A stretch of 64,000 nt of DNA from an uncultured Alphaproteobacteria bacterium. GTDB taxonomy: Bacteria > Pseudomonadota > Alphaproteobacteria > Rs-D84. The notes under the pieces were generated by a model. The model ran no database searches, was not told the origin of the DNA, and saw only the letters and a list, made by a program, of their open reading frames with translations. Position numbers and translations under genes: made by a program. Of the stretch, positions 59,194 through 64,000 are shown in pieces. How positions within the stretch are numbered: the stretch's first letter is position 1; each line of letters opens with the position of its first letter. The stretch is from positions 62,001 to 126,000 of the forward strand of contig CARVLU010000002.1 in the NCBI GenBank assembly GCA_949082785.1, read 5' to 3'.

Positions 59194-60162
59194 ATGAAGA
59201 AACAAATCGATTACATCTTGCTGGGGACGCTGTGGCTGCTGGCGGCGACGCTGGGGGCCAGCTTTTGGTTCAACACACAATTCGGGTTTAATATCTTTTC
59301 CGGGGCGCATTGGCTGTATCTGGGCCAGTTACAGGCATCCGACACACACATCCGCCCGATGTTCTATGTTTCAATGGTCATTGCGGTGGTGGTGACAATC
59401 GCGGGGCTGTATATTTTAATGCAACCGCGACTGCGCCGCATGCGGATGCCCGGATTTGTACGCCGCATCTTTGCGCGGGGCCATAAAAAAACGGTCGGCG
59501 CCGACACGTCAACCATTGTATCCGTTCCGGCCGAACCGATTATCACCCCCGCCCCCCAGACGGACAATATCCCGCGCCCACCGCGGTTAAATATGCCGCG
59601 TCTGAATAATGCGCAAATGCGCACAACATATACCCCCCAAGTGCCAGGGACCTCGACGCCCACGGCGCAACCATCTGCGGCCACTGTCTCTGCTGCATCA
59701 ACCGCGCCCGACACAACGATGACATCCCAAACACCTGTCGCGCCCACGGCAATAAATTTTGACGAAATCAAACAAATATTTGAACGCACCGGTTACACCG
59801 TCAAACCGTCGCCGCGCATTGCGGGGATTCGCCCCGCCCTGTTTGCAATTGGGGCGGACGAAACGCTGTGGCTGGGGGGTGTTGGGATTGAACCCGCACG
59901 ACTGAACGCGGCGATGGAAAAATTAAATTCGGTCTTTACCGACACACTGGAAGATATTGTCATCCACATCAACGGATTTGTCATCGACGCCCGCGGGGAT
60001 GTGCCGGACGGCGCGAATATCCAATTGTTTGCATCGCTGGACGAATTGCGCACATATATGGACGCGCATCGTAACCGGGAAATCAGTGACGCCGAACGGG
60101 ATGATTTCGGGGCGTATTCGGAATACATCGACACCGTTTCCAATTATTTAAACAAGGTATAA
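59194..60162 (+). CDS. two-helix membrane protein with soluble C-terminal domain
   Basis: 322 residues. Two transmembrane helices (about 5-26 and 59-79) flank a short periplasmic loop; a basic stretch, a Pro/Thr/Ala-rich linker and a globular C-terminal domain (from about 190, FDEIKQIFERTGYTVKPSP to AYSEYIDTVSNYLNKV) follow in the cytoplasm. Not recognised. First of four closely spaced genes. Confidence 0.6.
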   Translation: MKKQIDYILLGTLWLLAATLGASFWFNTQFGFNIFSGAHWLYLGQLQASDTHIRPMFYVSMVIAVVVTIAGLYILMQPRLRRMRMPGFVRRIFARGHKKTVGADTSTIVSVPAEPIITPAPQTDNIPRPPRLNMPRLNNAQMRTTYTPQVPGTSTPTAQPSAATVSAASTAPDTTMTSQTPVAPTAINFDEIKQIFERTGYTVKPSPRIAGIRPALFAIGADETLWLGGVGIEPARLNAAMEKLNSVFTDTLEDIVIHINGFVIDARGDVPDGANIQLFASLDELRTYMDAHRNREISDAERDDFGAYSEYIDTVSNYLNKV

Positions 60163-60171
60163 TAAAAACCC

Positions 60172-60678
60172 ATGGAATTAACACAATCATCTGCGCAAAA
60201 GCGATTGGCCGACTTGCACATGGACGACATGCCCGTCATGGAATTCATGCCCGCGCCCGCCGCCGTTGCCCCCGATTGGTATCCCCGATATCGTCAGTTG
60301 CGCCGTGAATTTATGAAATCGTTAATTGATTCGGTCGAAGATTTGGCGTTCTTGAACCTGTCCCAGGATGAATTTATGGATTTGATTATGGGCAAAAAAA
60401 TGCCTAAAAATCTGACCATACGGTTGCGGGTGCCATTGACATGGGGTGGCAAGTTATCGTTGGACAACATGTTTTTATGCCGCACATTCCCGCACAGTCA
60501 CAACATGGACCGGTTTATTATCGACCAGGCGGGCGCAAAAAAAATCTGGTTGCCCAATCCCGCGCACAAGGTTTATGTTCCCGCGCACACGGCGACGGGC
60601 GGCGACGGGGGCAATGCAACCGAAGATCGTCTGGCCCAGATGGCGGCGCAAATTGCGGCCGGCCGCGGCATGGAATAA
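60172..60678 (+). CDS. hypothetical protein
   Basis: 168 residues, nine bases after the previous stop. Acidic/Met-rich start (MDDMPVMEFMPAPA), helical centre (RQLRREFMKSLIDSVEDLAFLNLSQDEFMDLI) and a Gly/Ala-rich end. The LRVPLTWGGKLSLDNMFLCRTFPHSHNMDRF stretch reads like a conserved domain but I cannot name it. Probably co-transcribed with its neighbours. Confidence 0.55.
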   Translation: MELTQSSAQKRLADLHMDDMPVMEFMPAPAAVAPDWYPRYRQLRREFMKSLIDSVEDLAFLNLSQDEFMDLIMGKKMPKNLTIRLRVPLTWGGKLSLDNMFLCRTFPHSHNMDRFIIDQAGAKKIWLPNPAHKVYVPAHTATGGDGGNATEDRLAQMAAQIAAGRGME

Positions 60679-60692
60679 GTGGGGGGACGCAA

Positions 60693-61127
60693 ATGACACA
60701 ATCTGAATTTTTATCGGCGATGAAATCCCACGGCGCTGTTATTGCGGGGGGCGCCAGTGACGCAGAAATTTCGTTGGCTAATGCGGCCCTGCAACGGATG
60801 CGCGCCGCGATGATTCCCGGATATATGCAGGAATTTTACAAGACCACCCGCGGCATTATTTTAAACAGTGCCTGTATCTTTGGCCCGACGGAATTGGACA
60901 ACGGCATTAAGTTCCCCGTGCCATCGATTGTCCAGATTAACAGTGAAATTGAACATATCCCGCATATGCGCGGCAAAACAGTCTTTGGCCGCAATGATTT
61001 ATTTTGGTTTGCGTTTGATGCGTTCGGCACTTGCTTTATGTTGGATAATCTGACGTTGCACCCCCTGCGCAAATATACGGACCCAATGCGCGCGATGTCG
61101 GAATGTCTGGCGGTGGGACAAATTTAA
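60693..61127 (+). CDS. SMI1/KNR4 (SUKH)-like protein
   Basis: 144 residues from ATG 60693 (RBS GGGGGG). MIPGYMQEFYKTTRGIILNSACIFGPTELD followed by FWFAFDAFGTCFMLDN has the order of a SUKH domain (P-x-x-Y-x-x-F..G, then FA.D..G). SUKH proteins include immunity proteins, but no toxin gene is beside it. Moderate certainty. Confidence 0.5.
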   Translation: MTQSEFLSAMKSHGAVIAGGASDAEISLANAALQRMRAAMIPGYMQEFYKTTRGIILNSACIFGPTELDNGIKFPVPSIVQINSEIEHIPHMRGKTVFGRNDLFWFAFDAFGTCFMLDNLTLHPLRKYTDPMRAMSECLAVGQI

Positions 61128-61128
61128 T

Positions 61129-61338
61129 ATGAAAAAAATTTCCGTTTCTTTGTCCGGTCACCAAACCAGCATTTCGCTGGAACCGGAATTTATCGACGCA
61201 CTGCGCCGGATTGCGACCGCACGAAATCGGGCGATGGCATCCATTATCGGGGACATTGACGCCGCGCGCGGCGACCGAAATTTATCATCGGCCATTCGCG
61301 TGTGGATTTTAAATTATTTTTCAAATTCTGAAATTTAA
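61129..61338 (+). CDS. ribbon-helix-helix DNA-binding protein
   Basis: 69 residues, one base after the previous stop. KKISVSLSGHQTSISLEPEFIDALRRIATARNRAMASIIGDIDA fits the alphaproteobacterial ribbon-helix-helix domain (basic strand, then two helices). Likely a small regulator; its target could be its own operon. Confidence 0.75.
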   Translation: MKKISVSLSGHQTSISLEPEFIDALRRIATARNRAMASIIGDIDAARGDRNLSSAIRVWILNYFSNSEI

Positions 61339-61371
61339 CCCGCCCCGCCCAAAAAGGCGGGGTCAATATCA

Positions 61372-63375
61372 TTAATCTTTGCGGGCGGCAACCGAAACCG
61401 CGGACATCGCCAAGATTGCAAACACCAAGACAATCATCATCCATGCGTCGCGGCCCAATGCGCGATAAACCGTGCGATGGTCACCCCAGACAAATCCATC
61501 CAGATATCCGGTTTCCCCGATGGGCAATTGCGACACAACGGTGCCGGCCGAATCGACAAAGGCACTGATGCCGGAATAATTTGCGCGCACGATGGGCAAT
61601 CCCGATTCAATCGCATACCGGCGCACCATGTCCAAATGCTGGTACGTGCCGGGTGTTTTCCCAAACCAAGTATCGTTTGTGATATTGATGATGGCATGCG
61701 GGACGTGCGGGTCGGCCGACGTCAAAGAATCCGAAAAAATAATTTCATAACACACCGCCGGTGCAAAGACAAAATCACCGCCGGCCGTTTGAACATTGAT
61801 TATTTCCGGCCCCGCCCCGCGTGACAAATTACCCGGCGACGGAATCAATCCCCCCAGCGGCGCATATTCCCCAAACGGCACCAGGTGTGATTTGCTGTAA
61901 ATTTTTTCAATGTCGCCATGTTCGTTCGCAACCACCATGGAATTGAACAGCCGCCCGTCATCGTACGACAACGCCCCCATCACAACGGGCGTGTTTAACA
62001 ATTGGGCCATTGGGAAATCATCCCCGCGCGTGACGACAAACGGGTACGTTGTTTCGGGATATACAATAATGTCCGCCCGCGCGTCCGCAGCCCCCAGTGC
62101 GATTAAGCGCTGTAAATTCTGTTCGGCGGTTTTCAGCGCCGCCGCGCGCGAATGCGTACCCTTGTCCGCCTGGGATGTGGCGGGTTGAACAATGCGTATC
62201 ATGGGGGGGCGCGCCTGGGGCTGCATGGCGGCGCGGCGAATATTACGTGCGCCAACAACGGCCCCAATCAAAACCAACGCCGCAAAAATCCCAAACGTCA
62301 CGGCAACCGCGCGGCGCCGCCGTCGCAACAATTCAACCGCGGACGCAATGAAACCGGTCACAACAACCCCCAGCCCCAACGCCCCCCACAGCGACATCGA
62401 ATTGGCCAGCACCGGCCAGGCAAACGTGATATTGGCAATCGGGTTCCACGGAAATCCGGTCAGCACCCATTCCCGCAACCATAAAACCAGCGTCCAAACG
62501 GCGGCGAACAAAAACGGCCGCCCCCAGGGATTGGTGCGCATACAGCGGATTGCCGCGAACGGAATTGCAAAGATAATTCCCCCCGCCAGCGCGATGCCGA
62601 TTAATGCGGGCGCGGTCCAAACGGCAAATTGGCGGGTTAAATCGGGGACCACAAAAATGGAATTGACCACCCACCAAAACATCCCCAATGCGTATGCCGC
62701 CCCAAACGGGGACGCCCGCAACAATGATTTAAAGAATCCGCGTTTTTCATCACCGCCGCGCACAGTTAACCAATACGCCCCGCCGACCCCCAGCACGGTT
62801 GCCCACCACAAATTAAACGGTGCAAACCCCAGCGCCGCCATCACCCCAAAAATCAGATACAGCGCATATTGCCCCCACCCGTTTTCACGCAGTTTGAACG
62901 AACGCCCCGCCAGCAACCGCCGACAGCACGCATCGGTGCATGCACACGCATCTTCGTCCGCATACGGATTTTTGTATCCCAGTTTTTTCAGCACGTCAAT
63001 TTCCCTTTGTTCCATGACGACGGCATCACGGTCATCGATATGGTCAAATCCCATCAGATGCAAAATCCCATGGACAACCATATGGGCCGTGTGTTCGGCA
63101 ACAGAAATGCCGGCGGCGCGGGCTTCGCGTTGGACGGTGTCCAGCGAAATAAAAATATCCCCCAACAAGATGTCATCACCCAATTCAAACGACAACACAT
63201 TGGTCGGCCGGTCAATTCCGCGGTATTGCCGGTTCAGCGCATGAATCTGTGCATCATCGGTCAATGTAATGGACACTTCGGCGCCGGGCGCATTGGACAC
63301 GGCCGACGCAATGCGCGTGAAATCAATCTTGTACCGGCGCCACCGCGCATCGTCATAATTTATAAATACTTTCAT
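61372..63375 (-). CDS. fusion of endoribonuclease YbeY and apolipoprotein N-acyltransferase Lnt
   Basis: 667 residues in one uninterrupted frame. Residues 1-140 are YbeY, a zinc enzyme for 16S rRNA 3' maturation, with HGILHLMGFDH (102-112). A Cys-rich joint (ACACTDACC, about 143-151) follows. From about 160 it is Lnt, the inner-membrane enzyme that adds the third acyl chain to lipoproteins: transmembrane helices, GFPWNPIANI, then the nitrilase domain with Glu in VYPETTYPF (about 437), Lys in SKSHLVPFGEYAPL (about 493) and Cys in AVCYEI (about 541), and a last helix. ybeY and lnt are often neighbours; a single polypeptide is unusual. Start ATG 63375. Confidence 0.92.
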   Translation of the reverse strand: MKVFINYDDARWRRYKIDFTRIASAVSNAPGAEVSITLTDDAQIHALNRQYRGIDRPTNVLSFELGDDILLGDIFISLDTVQREARAAGISVAEHTAHMVVHGILHLMGFDHIDDRDAVVMEQREIDVLKKLGYKNPYADEDACACTDACCRRLLAGRSFKLRENGWGQYALYLIFGVMAALGFAPFNLWWATVLGVGGAYWLTVRGGDEKRGFFKSLLRASPFGAAYALGMFWWVVNSIFVVPDLTRQFAVWTAPALIGIALAGGIIFAIPFAAIRCMRTNPWGRPFLFAAVWTLVLWLREWVLTGFPWNPIANITFAWPVLANSMSLWGALGLGVVVTGFIASAVELLRRRRRAVAVTFGIFAALVLIGAVVGARNIRRAAMQPQARPPMIRIVQPATSQADKGTHSRAAALKTAEQNLQRLIALGAADARADIIVYPETTYPFVVTRGDDFPMAQLLNTPVVMGALSYDDGRLFNSMVVANEHGDIEKIYSKSHLVPFGEYAPLGGLIPSPGNLSRGAGPEIINVQTAGGDFVFAPAVCYEIIFSDSLTSADPHVPHAIINITNDTWFGKTPGTYQHLDMVRRYAIESGLPIVRANYSGISAFVDSAGTVVSQLPIGETGYLDGFVWGDHRTVYRALGRDAWMMIVLVFAILAMSAVSVAARKD

Positions 63376-63402
63376 TTATTTATCCCCCCACTGCAACAGG
63401 AA

Positions 63403-64000
63403 TCAACGCATATCCCGGCCGCCGGTTAAGTTAATTATATCTTGGATTGTAATGTCTGGGGCGCCGTTGTCCAACACCTGGCGGACGGCGGTTGAAAACG
63501 CGTTGCGTTTTGTCTTGCCCGGCCGCTTGCCTTTGGGTTTGGCCTGGGGCCTGGATGTCGCGCGCGGCGCCACATTCGAATTTTTTCCCATCGCCAATTG
63601 CACCCGTTCGATGGCATCGGTATAAATCCGCGCGGCGGGATTGTTGTCGTCCGCCTGTTGGCAATTGTACAATGCGTTTTGATAATTCTTTAATGCCTTG
63701 GCATAATTTTCGCGCGCCAATTTTTTCTGGGAACCTGCCATATAAATCTTGGCCATTTCTTCGCGCGCGGTGCCCGCGTTATAATAAGACGTCGCTTTGA
63801 CCGTGTAATCGAACAACAAAGATTTGTTGGCATTCATGCGGCGATTGCACTGGACAACGGTCGCGGCGGCTTTTTCATAATAATCGACCGATTTGTTTTG
63901 GTCGCCCAGCTTTTTATAGGCAAAGGCCAAATCACTGTACGCCTGCATGTTATCGGGATCTTGGTCAATGGCCTGTTGAAAGGCGCGCACCGCATCCGCA
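63403..64000 (-). CDS. TPR-repeat protein, N-terminus beyond the window
   Basis: About 199 residues are visible; the frame is open at the right edge (ADAVRAFQQAIDQDPDNMQ), so the true start lies outside. At least three tetratricopeptide units are seen (VRAFQQAIDQDPDNMQAYSDLAFAYKKLG; KSVDYYEKAAATV; ARENYAKALKNYQNALYNC), then a basic Lys/Pro linker and a short tail ITIQDIINLTGGRDMR. A scaffold role is inferred. Confidence 0.7.
   Translation of the reverse strand, partial: ADAVRAFQQAIDQDPDNMQAYSDLAFAYKKLGDQNKSVDYYEKAAATVVQCNRRMNANKSLLFDYTVKATSYYNAGTAREEMAKIYMAGSQKKLARENYAKALKNYQNALYNCQQADDNNPAARIYTDAIERVQLAMGKNSNVAPRATSRPQAKPKGKRPGKTKRNAFSTAVRQVLDNGAPDITIQDIINLTGGRDMR

Noticed and set aside
60693..61127. 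Toxin-immunity pair suggested by the SUKH-like domain.
   Set aside because: No toxin-like or secretion-associated gene adjoins it; the neighbours are small unknown proteins.
61339..61371. GC-rich inverted sequence between the ribbon-helix-helix gene and lnt as a terminator.
   Set aside because: Stem present (CCCCGCC/GGCGGGG) but no T run follows on either strand.

Overview
The window looks like chromosome from a small-genome, host-associated alphaproteobacterium, perhaps an intestinal relative of the RF32/Enterousia-type lineages. This is inferred from an alphaproteobacterial-type ParE, a GatCAB amidotransferase, TatABC, Lol/Lnt lipoprotein machinery, several beta-barrel proteins, mid-range base composition, tight gene packing and an unusually large set of secreted cysteine-rich proteins. 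There is no rRNA, prophage, CRISPR array, transposase or recombinase gene.

Layout. 0-3 kb: 5' part of parE, a HAD-like gene and dnaJ. 2.7-9 kb: an accessory block of four cysteine-rich or cysteine-containing exported proteins, including two divergent paralogues. 8.8-13.5 kb: dnaA, dprA, plsY, rpsT. 13.5-18.6 kb: a large cysteine-rich protein and a type IVb-pilus-like secretin with its PilL/TcpQ-like partner. 18.7-29 kb: sufB and sufC (separated by a cysteine-rich gene), membrane proteins, rnd/ruvX, gatC-gatA-tRNA-Phe-gatB. 29-38.6 kb: a cysteine-rich gene, miaB, a radical SAM protein, an autotransporter-like protein, an NlpC/P60-like protein, an outer-membrane barrel, an SDR enzyme and tRNA-Lys. 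38.7-50.3 kb: cell-envelope and housekeeping genes (LysM/M23 lipoprotein, tatC-tatB, lolA, nrnA, recJ, ftsI-ftsL, sufE-sufT-sufS, trxA, dksA, tatA). 50-64 kb: SPOR protein, thrS, another cysteine-rich gene, gltX, trmB, a block of unknown genes, a YbeY-Lnt fusion and a TPR protein cut by the window edge.

The most interesting content is how the cysteine-rich secreted proteins are controlled. Two systems can be read from the sequence. (1) A family of about 22-bp inverted repeats (outer TGCCGA, inner GACGGTT-like end) brackets 70-90 bp segments at their 5' ends. In the genes at 5.6, 15.8 and 54.1 kb the segment carries the ribosome binding site, start codon and first signal-peptide codons, while the promoter lies outside. 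At 15.8 kb this segment sits in the reverse orientation relative to its gene (predicted OFF), at 54.1 kb it is forward (ON), and at 5.6 kb one repeat has lost exactly 11 bp (predicted locked ON). Between the divergent paralogues at 7.2-7.3 kb the same repeat type brackets a segment with a promoter. This is a phase-variation system of invertible start-codon and promoter cassettes; the recombinase must be encoded elsewhere. (2) Four other cysteine-rich genes (2.8, 20.6, 29.0 and 49.3 kb) share a 210-260 nt leader with the same design: promoter, two short hairpins, a switching hairpin X:X', a second copy of X, an intrinsic terminator overlapping that copy, then the RBS. This is a candidate undescribed transcription attenuator or riboswitch-like RNA.

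Other points: a 19-residue leader peptide with seven consecutive Thr codons upstream of thrS, a 12-T tract inside a promoter spacer, a YbeY-Lnt fusion, a DksA-family protein without zinc cysteines, a ThrRS without the TGS domain, and an FtsI with KTA in place of KTG.
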